Of a stretch of DNA of 17,015 nucleotides, positions 1 to 8,279 are shown piece by piece (the stretch's first letter is position 1; every line of letters starts with the position of its first letter). Below the pieces are notes generated by a model, which saw only the letters and a list, made by a program, of their open reading frames with translations, made no database searches and was not told the origin of the DNA. Source of the stretch: JANNMJ01 sp031397815 (GTDB lineage: Bacteria; Bacteroidota; Bacteroidia; Cytophagales; Hymenobacteraceae); NCBI GenBank assembly GCA_031397815.1, contig JANNMJ010000111.1, positions 1 to 17,015 on the forward strand, read 5' to 3'. The translations under genes and the position numbers were made by a program.

Positions 1-3
1 ACT

Positions 4-43
4 CCCCGCCCCCTTGGGGGAGGGGTGCCCCGAAGGGGCGGGG
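4..43. repeat. GC-rich palindromic spacer element downstream of tsaD
   Basis: A perfect 9-base inverted repeat (CCCCGCCCC at 4-12, GGGGCGGGG at 35-43) encloses a second small hairpin, GCCCC-GAA-GGGGC, at about 27-39. It lies past the 3' end of tsaD. No T-run follows the hairpin in the tsaD direction, so a classical intrinsic terminator is not evident. The core CCCCGAAGGGG recurs at 6080-6090. This looks like a dispersed intergenic repeat, but the copy number cannot be judged from one window. The rest of 1-127 shows no gene. Confidence 0.5.
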
Positions 44-127
44 TGGGGAACGCGGTTACGGAACGGCGGTTAGGAAACTGACAGCAGGAACGAAAATGAC
101 TCCGCCAAGAGCCCACTAGCCTTCCCC

Positions 128-1192
128 TTAATCCGCAATACTCAACCGCGGGTCCGGCGTCAGAAACCCATCCGCAAAATCACCGGCTTCATACTGAAAA
201 TGGGCCGTCATCGCCACCATCGCGGCGTTGTCGGTGCAGTACTCGAAGGCGGGGATGTAGACGTGCGCCCACTCGTCTTGGGCGGCGGTGGCGTGAAGGG
301 CGGCGCGTAGGCCGGAGTTGGCGGCCACACCGCCGGCAATCGCAACGTGCCGGATGCCGGTTTCGCGCACGGCGCGCCGCAGCTTCCGAATCAGCGCCCC
401 GACGAGCGCGTCCTGAATGGCGGCGCACAGGGCCGGGCGATTTTCGTCGACGAAAGCGGGATTGAGGCGATTCTGGTCGCGCAGGAAGTAGAGAATCTGA
501 GTTTTGATGCCGGAGAACGAGAATTCGAACCCCGGCTGGTCGTTCACGCGGAAGGCCGTGGCGAACGGGCCGGGCTGCGCGGTTTGCGCCAGCTTGTCGA
601 GCGCCGGACCGCCGGGGTACGGCAGCCCGAGGAGCTTCGCGGCCTTATCGAACGCCTCGCCCACGGCGTCGTCCATCGTCTGGCCCATCACCTCGAAATT
701 GGTCGGGCTACGGACTACCAAGAGCTGTGTGTGTCCGCCGCTCACGGTCAGGCACAGGAACGGAAACGGCGGGCGCGGCTCCTCGATGAAGTGCGCCAGT
801 ACGTGGGCGCGCATATGATTGACGCCGATGAGCGGAATCCCCAGCCCAGCGGCGAACGCCTTCGCGAACGACGTTCCCACCAGCAGCGACCCCAGCAGCC
901 CCGGCCCACGCGTTACGGCTACGGCATCGAGGTCGTGCGGCGCTACTTTTGCTTCCGCCAGCGTGGCGAGGACGAGCGGCACCAAATGCTGCTCGTGCGC
1001 CCGCGACGCCAGCTCCGGCACCACGCCGCCGTACCGGGCGTGAATCTCCTGACCGGCGGTGCGGTTCACCAGCAGTCGGCCCGCGCGGATGACGGCGGCG
1101 CCGGTATCGTCGCAGGAAGATTCGAGGGCGAGAATGACCGGCCCATCGGGATTTTCCGTAGTAGGCCGGGCGTCGGATTTTAGGGTACGCAT
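128..1192 (-). CDS. tsaD: tRNA N6-adenosine threonylcarbamoyltransferase TsaD
   Basis: TsaD transfers the threonylcarbamoyl group from threonylcarbamoyl-AMP to A37 of ANN-decoding tRNAs, working in the cytoplasm with TsaB and TsaE. The 354-residue product has the family's normal length. Visible motifs are the ASKHA nucleotide-binding start ILALESSCDDTGAA (20-33), the metal-binding pair H126 and H130 in HMRAH, SGGHTQLL (151-158), the conserved DDAVGEAFDKAAKLLG stretch (174-189), FSFSGIKT (224-231), AGGVAANSG (286-294) and the third metal ligand D321 in TDNAA. The ATG at 1192 is the only plausible start, because no other start codon precedes the ALESS motif. It is divergent from the tamB-like gene, with 10 bases between the two start codons. 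Confidence 0.98.
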   Translation of the reverse strand: MRTLKSDARPTTENPDGPVILALESSCDDTGAAVIRAGRLLVNRTAGQEIHARYGGVVPELASRAHEQHLVPLVLATLAEAKVAPHDLDAVAVTRGPGLLGSLLVGTSFAKAFAAGLGIPLIGVNHMRAHVLAHFIEEPRPPFPFLCLTVSGGHTQLLVVRSPTNFEVMGQTMDDAVGEAFDKAAKLLGLPYPGGPALDKLAQTAQPGPFATAFRVNDQPGFEFSFSGIKTQILYFLRDQNRLNPAFVDENRPALCAAIQDALVGALIRKLRRAVRETGIRHVAIAGGVAANSGLRAALHATAAQDEWAHVYIPAFEYCTDNAAMVAMTAHFQYEAGDFADGFLTPDPRLSIAD

Positions 1193-1202
1193 TTTTTAGG
1201 TA

Positions 1203-4200
1203 GTGGCACAGGAAGAGCAGCAATCACCATCGACCCCAACGCCGACGCCGGAGCAATCTGCGCCGGTTGCGCCCGCGCCCCAGCGGCGTGGGCGGCGGTG
1301 GCTCAAGTGGCTGCTCGGCGTGCCGCTGACGCTGGTGGGGTTGCTGCTGCTGGTAATTGTCGGCGCGCTCGTGGCGCTGCGCGTGCCGTCGGTGCAGACG
1401 TGGGCGGCGCACAAAGCGGCGGCGCTGCTCACCGAGAAGCTGCAACACGAAGTTACCATTGGGAAGGTCGATGTGCGGCCGTTTTCGCGGGTGCTGCTGG
1501 AAGGCGTCCACGTCCTCGACAGTAAGAAAAAGGAGCTTTTCAATATCGGGCGGCTCGATGCGAACATCAGCCTGTTTTCGGTTTTCGAGCCGAACAAGCT
1601 GCATATCAGCAACGTAACGCTCGTAGAGCCGCGCTTCCGGATGGTGACCTACGCGGGCACCAATGCGTCGAACCTCGATTCGTTCATCGCGTCCATCAAA
1701 CGCTTGCTCGGGCCGCCGAAGACCGATACGACCGCCTCGACTTTCGATTTCAAGATTGATGGGGTCACGCTCGAAAACGGGCGCTTCGTATTCGAGAACG
1801 AGAATACGCCGCGCATGAAGGAGCCGGGATTCGACTACGCCCATATGTGGCTCGACTCGATTTACGGCGACCTCACCCGCATCCGGCTCGCTTCCGATTC
1901 TATCGGCGCGCAGATTACCGGCCTGCGCAACATCGACCGCGCGGGCAACTCAAACCTGCGCGGCCTAACCGCCGATGTGACGTGGAGCCCGAAACGCTGG
2001 AGCTTCCGCCAGACCGATTTGGCGTTCAACGATTCGCACGTTCAGGCGCCGCTGATTCGGTTCGATTACCCATCGATGGGGTCGTTTTCCGAGTTTAACG
2101 ACTCAGTGCGGATGACGCTGCGGCTCGATTCGTCGCGGGTTTACGGGCGCGATGTGGCCGTGTTTGCGCCCGTTCTCAACGAGCTGTTCGAGAAAGATGT
2201 GGTGACCGTGAGCGGGCAATTCGACGGGAAAGTCAACAATTTCCGCACCCGCAAAATGCTGCTCGCCGTGAACGGTACGACGCGGCTGCGCGGCGCCTTC
2301 GCGATGGAAGGCTTGCCCGAATGGCAGGAAACGTATTTCGACCTCAACTTCCAGCCCTCTACCGTCGACCCGCGCGATATCGAGCGCTTTGTGCCGCGCG
2401 ACGCCTACACGTACATCAACCGCTTGGGCGTGACCGATTTGCGCGGCCAGTTCAACGGTTTTTACAACGACTTCGTCGCGAACGGCACCTTCGATACGCG
2501 CCTCGGCACGCTCGTGAGCGACTTGAACCTCAAAATCAAGCCGAACCCGCGTGAGTCGAGCTACTCGGGCACGGTCAGGACGAACAGCTTTCAACTCGGT
2601 CGGCTCATCGGCCAGACCGATGTGGTGCAGAATGTGAGCCTGAATGGCAAGGTGAAGGGCGTCGGGTTCGATATGCGGACGATCCGCCTCGAAACCGATG
2701 TGGCCGTGCAACGCATCGGCATCCTCGGCTACCGCTACCAAAACCTGACCGCGCGCGGCACCCTACGCGGCGAAACCTTCGAGGGGCGCGTCACGTCCGC
2801 CGACCCGAATCTGAAGCTCGACGCGAACGGCCTCGTCACGTTCGACCCCAAACGCCCGGCTTTCAACCTCAAAGCCGCCCTCAAGCACGCCGACCTGAAG
2901 GCGCTCGGTTACTCCAAAACGCCGTTCACGCTCCGCACCGACGCCGACTTGGATTTTCAGGGGCTGACGCTCGATGCGCTCGTCGGGACGATGAAATTCC
3001 GCAACACCACCTTGCGCTACGACACTACTTCGGGCCACCTGGATTCGCTCGATGTCGTCTCGCGGCTCGAAGCGGGGCGCCGGACGCTCGCGATTCGTTC
3101 CGAGGCGTTTCGGGCACGCTTGGCGGGTGATTTTCAGTATTCTAACCTGATTGAGGACGTCGTGACGCTGGGCCGTGAGTATGCGCTGGAATTTGAGGCC
3201 AACCCCACCGCCACGACCAATTATTACCGCCGCAAAGCGCAGCGCCCCCTCCCCGATTACCGCGTCGAGCTGGATGTGCAGCTGCTGCACGTCAATCCGC
3301 TGCTGCGCGTCTTCGTCCCCGACCTCAGCATCGCCGATTCCACCAAGCTCGACGGCTTTTTCCGGAACGGCCAGACGTCCATTTTCCAGCTCGGCGGCGA
3401 TGTGGCGTATGTGAAGTACGGGCCGGATATCGACCTGCAACGCAACCGCTTCGAATTCAACACCTCGAAGCTGCCGTACGCGAGCGAAGTCCTCGCCGAC
3501 GCTTTCGTGACCAGCCGTCAGCAGCGGCTGCCGGGCTTGGGCCTCACCGAAAACCTGCGCGTGGAAGCCCTCTGGAACGCCGGCGCCATCGATTTTACGA
3601 GTGCCATCAAGCAGCAGCGCTCCACGAACGCCGCGCAGCTCAACGGCGCGCTCGTCTTCCTCACCGATGCTGTGGAAATACGCCTGACGCCCGAATCGGG
3701 CATTAACGTGCTCAGTGAGCCGTGGCGTTTTGCCGCGAACAACCGCGTGGTGATTGGCGGCGCGGGCGAGGAAATCAGCGTGCAAAACCTGATTCTGCGG
3801 AACGGCGACCAAACCGTGTCGGCGACCGGCCTGCTCTCGCGCGCCAACCCGACGGCGCCGTTGGCCATCGCCATCGACTCTTTCCGCCTCGCCTCCCTGA
3901 ACCCGCTCTTCGGCAAAGACGGCTTTAAGCTGGGCGGATTGATTCGGGATACGCACTTTGAAATCAGTCAGGTTTTCGCTGATCAGCCCGCGTTCACCGG
4001 CCAGCTACGCCTCGATTCGCTCTCCCTCGACTCGGTTTTGCTCGGTGATGTGGCCGGTAATCTCCGCTCGGCGGGCAAAGGGCGCCTCGGCCTCGACCTA
4101 GAAATGGCGCGCGGCGGCCAACGTCTGCTGGCCATCGACGGCGGCATCTCGCCGAATGCGCCCGCCGACCAGCAGCTCGCCCTGCAAGCCACCCTCACCG

Positions 4201-5948
4201 ACGCGCCGCTCAAGCTCGTGGAGCCGTTTTTGGGCTTCCTCATGGATGACCTCAAGGGCACGATGCGCGGACAGCTCGATATCCTCGGCGCGCTGCAAAC
4301 GCCCATTCTGCGCGGCGGCGTCGATGTGCACGAAGGCCGGATGCGGTTCGGTTACCTCAACACGCGCTACCGCCTCAGCGGCCCCCTCGCCGCCAACGAC
4401 AGCAGCCTCACCGACGCGCGCATCGCGTTCGACAAAGACGGCATCAAGCTGCGGAACCTGATTCTGCGCGACGAGTTCGGGAACCAAGGGCAAATCGACG
4501 GGACGATTTACGAGCAGGGCTTTCAGAATATGTCGCTCGATATTCGGGGGACATTTCGGCGGTTTATGGTGCTCAACACCACCCGCAAGCTCAATAATTT
4601 ATATTACGGCACCGCGTTCAGCACGGGGCGCGTGGCGGTGAGCGGGACGCCCGAAAACCTCGTAATTCGGATTGACGCCAAGACTGACCCCGGCACGCGC
4701 CTCGCCGTGCCGCTGGATAATCAGGTAGAAGTTTCGCGGTCGTCATTCATTAAATTCGTGAGTTACGGCGCCTCCGGCGACACCATCAGCACGAGTCGGC
4801 CGGATTCGCTGCTCGCATCGGGGCCGAACCTGAGCGGTATTGTCCTGACGATGAACCTCGACGTGACGCCCGACGCGCAATTAGAGGTGATTTTCGATGA
4901 GAATACCGGCGATGTAATTCGCGGCACCGGACAGGGTCGGGTGAGTTTGAATATCGACACGCGCGGCAATTTTAATATGTACGGCAACGTCGAAATCGTG
5001 CGCGGGCTGTACAATTTCACACTTCTCGGCGTCGTCAATAAAGAATTTATCGTGCGCCCCGGCGGCACCATCTCGTGGAACGGCGACCCTTACGGCGGCG
5101 AGATGAACCTGACGGCCACGTACTCGCAAAAAACCTCGTTGCAGCCGATTCTGGCGCAGGTCGCCGATTTGGTGGGGAATACGAACGTCGTGATTCCCGT
5201 CGTGGCGACGATGGCGCTCAAAGGCTCGCTGTTGGCGCCGGAAATCAAGCTCGGGTTGGACTTCAACAACGTCCCGACCTCGCTGGAAAGCATTCTATCC
5301 GCCTACGCCGCCTCCATCCGCAACGACGACCAAGAGCTGAACCGGCAGGTTTTTTCGCTGCTGATTCTGAAACGCCTCTCGCCCCGCGGCGAATTCGCGC
5401 AGACGACGGTCGGGAACAACGCGCTGTCGTCGTCGGTGGGTGAGCTGTTGAGTACGCAGCTTTCTTACTGGATTTCGCAGCTCGATTCGAACCTCGAAAT
5501 CGACCTCGGCCTCGCCGGTTTCGATCAAACCGCCCTGCAAGCGATGCAGGTGCGCGTTTCGTACTCATTCATGCAAGGCCGCCTCCGCCTGACGCGGGAA
5601 GGCGGCATCAGCAGCGGCAACCCGAACGGCTCCACCGTACCGAACCCCGACGGCTCCACTGGCACCACCACCGGCGCCTCCCAAGCCCTCGGCGATATCA
5701 GCCTAGAATATTACATCACCCCGGACGGCCACCTGCGCCTCAAGCTCGCCTACGAAACCACTTCCCGCGACATTCAGCGCGCCAACACGGCCCGCCAAGC
5801 GGCGTCCATCGTCCACACCCAGCAATTCGACTCGTTCAGCGAGCTTTTCCGCCGCCGTCACCTCAGCCGCCGCCAGCTCCGCGAAGCCGCCGAGCGCAAG
5901 AAAGCCGCCACCCCTATTATCGACGACGAGCCGCGGACGACGTTGTGA
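1203..5948 (+). CDS. tamB: TamB-like translocation/assembly module protein (DUF490 domain)
   Basis: This very long protein (1581 residues) has the architecture of TamB. A basic N-terminus leads into a signal anchor at about 36-59, followed by a long, repetitive beta-rich periplasmic body. The conserved C-terminal DUF490/TamB region spans roughly 1120-1480 and includes VIRGTGQGRVSLNI, NMYGNVEIVRGLYNF, EFIVRPGGTISWNGDP and the LSTQLSYWISQLDSNLEIDL segment. Family members are thought to span the envelope as lipid-conducting bridges and to assist outer-membrane protein assembly with a BamA-type partner, which is not in this window. The start is GTG at 1203; an in-frame TAG at 1197-1199 closes the frame upstream and no ATG precedes the anchor. 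A low-complexity Gly/Asn/Ser/Thr stretch lies at about 1465-1495. The tsaD/tamB divergent pairing is, from memory, common in Bacteroidota. The family call is firm; the exact role is inferred. Confidence 0.93.
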   Translation: MAQEEQQSPSTPTPTPEQSAPVAPAPQRRGRRWLKWLLGVPLTLVGLLLLVIVGALVALRVPSVQTWAAHKAAALLTEKLQHEVTIGKVDVRPFSRVLLEGVHVLDSKKKELFNIGRLDANISLFSVFEPNKLHISNVTLVEPRFRMVTYAGTNASNLDSFIASIKRLLGPPKTDTTASTFDFKIDGVTLENGRFVFENENTPRMKEPGFDYAHMWLDSIYGDLTRIRLASDSIGAQITGLRNIDRAGNSNLRGLTADVTWSPKRWSFRQTDLAFNDSHVQAPLIRFDYPSMGSFSEFNDSVRMTLRLDSSRVYGRDVAVFAPVLNELFEKDVVTVSGQFDGKVNNFRTRKMLLAVNGTTRLRGAFAMEGLPEWQETYFDLNFQPSTVDPRDIERFVPRDAYTYINRLGVTDLRGQFNGFYNDFVANGTFDTRLGTLVSDLNLKIKPNPRESSYSGTVRTNSFQLGRLIGQTDVVQNVSLNGKVKGVGFDMRTIRLETDVAVQRIGILGYRYQNLTARGTLRGETFEGRVTSADPNLKLDANGLVTFDPKRPAFNLKAALKHADLKALGYSKTPFTLRTDADLDFQGLTLDALVGTMKFRNTTLRYDTTSGHLDSLDVVSRLEAGRRTLAIRSEAFRARLAGDFQYSNLIEDVVTLGREYALEFEANPTATTNYYRRKAQRPLPDYRVELDVQLLHVNPLLRVFVPDLSIADSTKLDGFFRNGQTSIFQLGGDVAYVKYGPDIDLQRNRFEFNTSKLPYASEVLADAFVTSRQQRLPGLGLTENLRVEALWNAGAIDFTSAIKQQRSTNAAQLNGALVFLTDAVEIRLTPESGINVLSEPWRFAANNRVVIGGAGEEISVQNLILRNGDQTVSATGLLSRANPTAPLAIAIDSFRLASLNPLFGKDGFKLGGLIRDTHFEISQVFADQPAFTGQLRLDSLSLDSVLLGDVAGNLRSAGKGRLGLDLEMARGGQRLLAIDGGISPNAPADQQLALQATLTDAPLKLVEPFLGFLMDDLKGTMRGQLDILGALQTPILRGGVDVHEGRMRFGYLNTRYRLSGPLAANDSSLTDARIAFDKDGIKLRNLILRDEFGNQGQIDGTIYEQGFQNMSLDIRGTFRRFMVLNTTRKLNNLYYGTAFSTGRVAVSGTPENLVIRIDAKTDPGTRLAVPLDNQVEVSRSSFIKFVSYGASGDTISTSRPDSLLASGPNLSGIVLTMNLDVTPDAQLEVIFDENTGDVIRGTGQGRVSLNIDTRGNFNMYGNVEIVRGLYNFTLLGVVNKEFIVRPGGTISWNGDPYGGEMNLTATYSQKTSLQPILAQVADLVGNTNVVIPVVATMALKGSLLAPEIKLGLDFNNVPTSLESILSAYAASIRNDDQELNRQVFSLLILKRLSPRGEFAQTTVGNNALSSSVGELLSTQLSYWISQLDSNLEIDLGLAGFDQTALQAMQVRVSYSFMQGRLRLTREGGISSGNPNGSTVPNPDGSTGTTTGASQALGDISLEYYITPDGHLRLKLAYETTSRDIQRANTARQAASIVHTQQFDSFSELFRRRHLSRRQLREAAERKKAATPIIDDEPRTTL

Positions 5949-5978
5949 GGCCGCGCCGTGGCAGCTTGAACCCCTCGT

Positions 5979-6025
5979 AGAAGCCCAGGGTAGCCGTTGC
6001 TTCGCTTCGGCAACCCTGGGCTTCT
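5979..6025. repeat. Inverted repeat 1 in the tamB-ftsX gap
   Basis: Perfect 12-base arms AGAAGCCCAGGG (5979-5990) and CCCTGGGCTTCT (6014-6025) enclose 23 bases, within which GCCG (5993-5996) and CGGC (6008-6011) also pair. It begins 30 bases after the tamB stop codon. It could act as a transcript 3'-end hairpin, but it has no following T-run. Its right arm is also the outer part of the next palindrome, so the two structures exclude each other. Confidence 0.75.
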
Positions 6026-6113
6026 GTGATTAAACCCCTTCGGGGTATTGGAATAGTTTATTAGGAAGTGGGACAGGTACCCCGAAGGGGTTTTATCACA
6101 GAAGCCCGGGGTT
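6014..6113. repeat. Inverted repeat 2 in the tamB-ftsX gap
   Basis: The arm 6025-6047 pairs with 6078-6100 with one mismatch in 23. The pairing extends outward, because 6014-6025 is nearly complementary to AGAAGCCCGGGG at 6100-6111. The arm sequence includes the CCCCTTCGGGG/CCCCGAAGGGG core seen also near position 28. This looks like a dispersed palindromic element rather than a gene. Confidence 0.75.
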
Positions 6114-6137
6114 GATTTTGAAAAAATCTACCCCGGG
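6105..6137. repeat. Inverted repeat 3 in the tamB-ftsX gap
   Basis: CCCGGGGTTGATTTT (6105-6119) pairs with AAAATCTACCCCGGG (6123-6137) with a single mismatch and a three-base loop. Its left arm overlaps the right arm of inverted repeat 2, giving a chain of three overlapping hairpins. It lies about 20 bases upstream of the ftsX promoter. Confidence 0.75.
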
Positions 6138-6157
6138 TGCGACGAAGGTGCGTATCC

Positions 6158-6188
6158 GTTGCCGACAACCGCCCCCCGCCTACCTTTG
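6158..6188 (+). promoter_or_regulatory. Bacteroidota-type promoter for ftsX
   Basis: GTTG at 6158-6161 is followed, after 19 bases, by TACCTTTG at 6181-6188. This fits the Bacteroidota primary-sigma consensus (TTG or TTTG near -33, 19-21 bases, TAnnTTTG near -7). The box ends 9 bases before the ftsX ATG, so transcription should begin only a few bases upstream and give an almost leaderless mRNA. It supports ATG 6198 over the longer TTG-start frame at 6159. Confidence 0.7.
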
Positions 6189-6197
6189 CCGACCAGA

Positions 6198-7103
6198 ATG
6201 GCCCGTCCGAATCGTAACGTCCGCAAGAAGAAGCTGGGTGACTATCCGTCGCCGATGGTGGTTTCCAGCTCGACCCTCGCGTTGTTGGTCGTGGGGCTGT
6301 TTGGGCTGTTGCTGCTGCACGCCAACCGGCTGGCGGCGCGGGTGCGGCAGAGCCTCGAAGTGCAGGTCTATCTGCAACCCGACCTGACGGAGCTGCAACG
6401 CCTGCGGCTCGAAAAAGCCCTCAGCACGAGCACCTACGTCGCTTACGACGAAGAAACCCAGCGGCCTTCGCTGCGCTTCGTCTCGCGCGAAGCCGCCGCC
6501 CGTGATATGATTGCGCAGACCGGCGAAGACTTTCAGCAGTTTCTCGGCGAGAACCCGCTGCCCGACGCCTACACCCTCCGCCTAACCCCGGAAGCCTCCG
6601 CCGATTCGGCGATTTTGCACCGCGCCGTGCGCTCTCTGCGGCAGATTGATGGCGTAACAGATGTCAATTATGTGGAACGGCTGATTGATTCGGTCAATCA
6701 GAACCTGCGGCGGGCGAGTATGCTGCTGTTGGGTTTTGCGCTGGTGCTGACGCTCGTGGTGGTCGTTTTGGTGAACAATACGGTCAAGCTCGCGCTCTTT
6801 TCGCAGCGCTTCCTCATCCGCACGATGCAGCTGGTGGGCGCTTCCGAAGGCTTCATTCAAGGACCATTCTTGCGTCGCGCCGCCGGACAAGGGTTGGTCA
6901 GCGGACTGCTGGCGGGCTTGGCTTTGCTGGCCGTGGAGCAGTGGGCAATCTTGCAGCTCCCCGAGCTGGCCGTCCTCCGCGATGATACGCGGCTGATGCT
7001 GCTGCTCGTCGGGTTGGTGCTGCTGGGCGGCGTGCTGGGCCTGCTCAGCGCGTGGCGGGCCGTCCGGCGCTACCTCCACCTCTCGCTCGACGAGTTGTAT
7101 TAG
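6198..7103 (+). CDS. ftsX: Cell division protein FtsX (ABC-type permease subunit)
   Basis: FtsX is the membrane partner of the ATPase FtsE. The complex sits at the division site and activates peptidoglycan hydrolases through FtsX's extracytoplasmic domain. The 301-residue protein shows the expected layout: a cytoplasmic basic N-terminus with KKKLGDYPS, TM1 at about 21-41, an extracytoplasmic domain at about 45-170, then three further membrane segments near 173-196, 228-250 and 267-288. The FtsX-family stretch VNNTVKLALFSQRFLIRTMQ (192-211) follows TM2. ATG 6198 is preferred because the longer TTG start at 6159 would lie inside the promoter. No ftsE is present nearby. The TAG stop directly abuts a GTG that could start the next frame, so co-translation with the DUF3098 gene is possible. 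Confidence 0.95.
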   Translation: MARPNRNVRKKKLGDYPSPMVVSSSTLALLVVGLFGLLLLHANRLAARVRQSLEVQVYLQPDLTELQRLRLEKALSTSTYVAYDEETQRPSLRFVSREAAARDMIAQTGEDFQQFLGENPLPDAYTLRLTPEASADSAILHRAVRSLRQIDGVTDVNYVERLIDSVNQNLRRASMLLLGFALVLTLVVVVLVNNTVKLALFSQRFLIRTMQLVGASEGFIQGPFLRRAAGQGLVSGLLAGLALLAVEQWAILQLPELAVLRDDTRLMLLLVGLVLLGGVLGLLSAWRAVRRYLHLSLDELY

Positions 7104-7169
7104 GTGGCAGTACAACCGCCGTCGTCATTTTCCGATCTCCTCAAAAAAAATTACTCAAGCCCTCTAGCC

Positions 7170-7370
7170 ATGTTCGCTTTCGGCCCTCGCAATTACCGTT
7201 TGATGTTTATTGGCTTGGCGGTGCTGGCCATCGGCTTCTTCCTGATGACCACCTCGAAAGAGCCCTACGGCTTCGGCACTGTCTCGATGACGGTCGGGCC
7301 GGTGATGCTCGTGGTGGGCTTTATCATCGAGTTCTTCGCCATTATGGTGCGGCATCGGCCGAAGGCTTAA
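7170..7370 (+). CDS. DUF3098 family small membrane protein
   Basis: This is a small membrane protein of unknown function, of a family restricted, as far as I know, to Bacteroidota and typically found between ftsX and uppP. From ATG 7170 it has 66 residues, beginning MFAFGPRNYRLMFIGLAV, with two hydrophobic segments at about 9-26 and 36-58 and a basic end RHRPKA. The F-x-FG-x-x-NYRLM opening and the short gap between the two helices match the family. A longer frame starts at GTG 7104, immediately after the ftsX stop, adding 22 residues with little family resemblance; either start is possible. The position between a division protein and a lipid-carrier phosphatase suggests an envelope role, but that is context only. 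Confidence 0.88.
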   Translation: MFAFGPRNYRLMFIGLAVLAIGFFLMTTSKEPYGFGTVSMTVGPVMLVVGFIIEFFAIMVRHRPKA

Positions 7371-7393
7371 CCGCCACACGGCCGGGTTAGAGG

Positions 7394-7428
7394 TTTTGGT
7401 TGACCGTTTTTGGTTGATGGTTTTAACC
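7394..7428. repeat. Short direct repeat upstream of uppP
   Basis: TTTTGGTTGA occurs at 7394-7403 and again at 7408-7417, a 14-base period, followed by the small palindrome GGTTTTAACC at 7419-7428. It lies about 50-80 bases before the uppP start, where an operator could sit. No TAnnTTTG promoter box is visible in 7371-7475. It may equally be simple-sequence drift. Confidence 0.35.
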
Positions 7429-7475
7429 TAAGCCTCGCCAGAAAACACCTCCCAATTCCAATAAAACCTACCTAA

Positions 7476-8276
7476 ATGACCTACTGGCAAGCCTTTATTC
7501 TGGCGGTGGTAGAGGGGCTGACTGAGTTCCTGCCGATTTCCTCCACGGGGCACATGATTATCGCCTCGGCGGTGCTCGGCATCCGGCCGGATGCGTTCAC
7601 GAAGCTCTACACGGTGGTGATTCAGCTCGGCGCGATTCTGTCGGTGTTCGTCGTTTACTGGCGGCGTTTTTTCCAGAGCTGGGACTTCTATTTCAAGCTT
7701 CTCGCGGCGTTTGCGCCCGTGGTGGTGGTGGGGCTGCTCCTGAAAAAGCACATCGACATGCTCCTTGAATCGGTGCCCGTCGTGGCGACGATGCTCTTCA
7801 TCGGCGGCATCGTGTTGCTGTTTGTCGACAAGTGGTTTCCGCAGGAAGAGTCTTCGGAAGGCGGTCGGCCGGTCACGACGCCGAGCTACCGGCAGGCGTT
7901 CGTGATTGGCGTGTTTCAGTGCTTGGCGGTGGTGCCGGGCGTGAGCCGGTCGGCCGCTACCATCATCGGGGGGCTTACGCAGAAGCTCACCCGCCGCTCC
8001 GCCGCTGAGTTCGCGTTCTTTCTGGCGATGCCGACAATGGCCGCCGCCGCCGCGAAGGACGTGTACGAAAACCGCGATTTACTCCGCGCCGAAGACCTCA
8101 AGATTATCGCTTTCGGCAACCTCGTCGCGTTTGTAGTGGCGCTGCTGGCGATTCGCTTTTTCGTCGGTTTTATCACGAAATACGGCTTCCGCGCCTTCGG
8201 TATCTACCGGATTCTGGCGGGCGGCATTTTGCTTTTGATGCTCGCGTTCGGCGTCAAGCTCCAGCTGATTGATTAA
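7476..8276 (+). CDS. uppP: Undecaprenyl-diphosphatase UppP (BacA family)
   Basis: UppP dephosphorylates undecaprenyl pyrophosphate to undecaprenyl phosphate, recycling the lipid carrier for peptidoglycan and other envelope polymers; overexpression is known to give bacitracin resistance. The 266-residue product is the normal family length and is almost wholly membrane-embedded. Visible catalytic features are EGLTEFLPISSTGH (13-26), with E13, E17, S22, S23 and H26, and the second signature PGVSRSAATI (154-163) with R158. The ATG at 7476 gives the typical short N-terminus MTYWQAFILAVVEG. It lies in the same-strand run with ftsX and truB. A perfect inverted repeat begins 11 bases after its stop codon. 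Confidence 0.98.
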   Translation: MTYWQAFILAVVEGLTEFLPISSTGHMIIASAVLGIRPDAFTKLYTVVIQLGAILSVFVVYWRRFFQSWDFYFKLLAAFAPVVVVGLLLKKHIDMLLESVPVVATMLFIGGIVLLFVDKWFPQEESSEGGRPVTTPSYRQAFVIGVFQCLAVVPGVSRSAATIIGGLTQKLTRRSAAEFAFFLAMPTMAAAAAKDVYENRDLLRAEDLKIIAFGNLVAFVVALLAIRFFVGFITKYGFRAFGIYRILAGGILLLMLAFGVKLQLID

Positions 8277-8279
8277 CTG

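Noticed and set aside
347..1183. Plus-strand open frame opposite tsaD
   Set aside because: Antisense shadow of a gene whose full set of TsaD motifs is intact.
2763..3956. Minus-strand open frame of 397 codons inside tamB
   Set aside because: Antisense to tamB with low-complexity charged composition; no domain seen.
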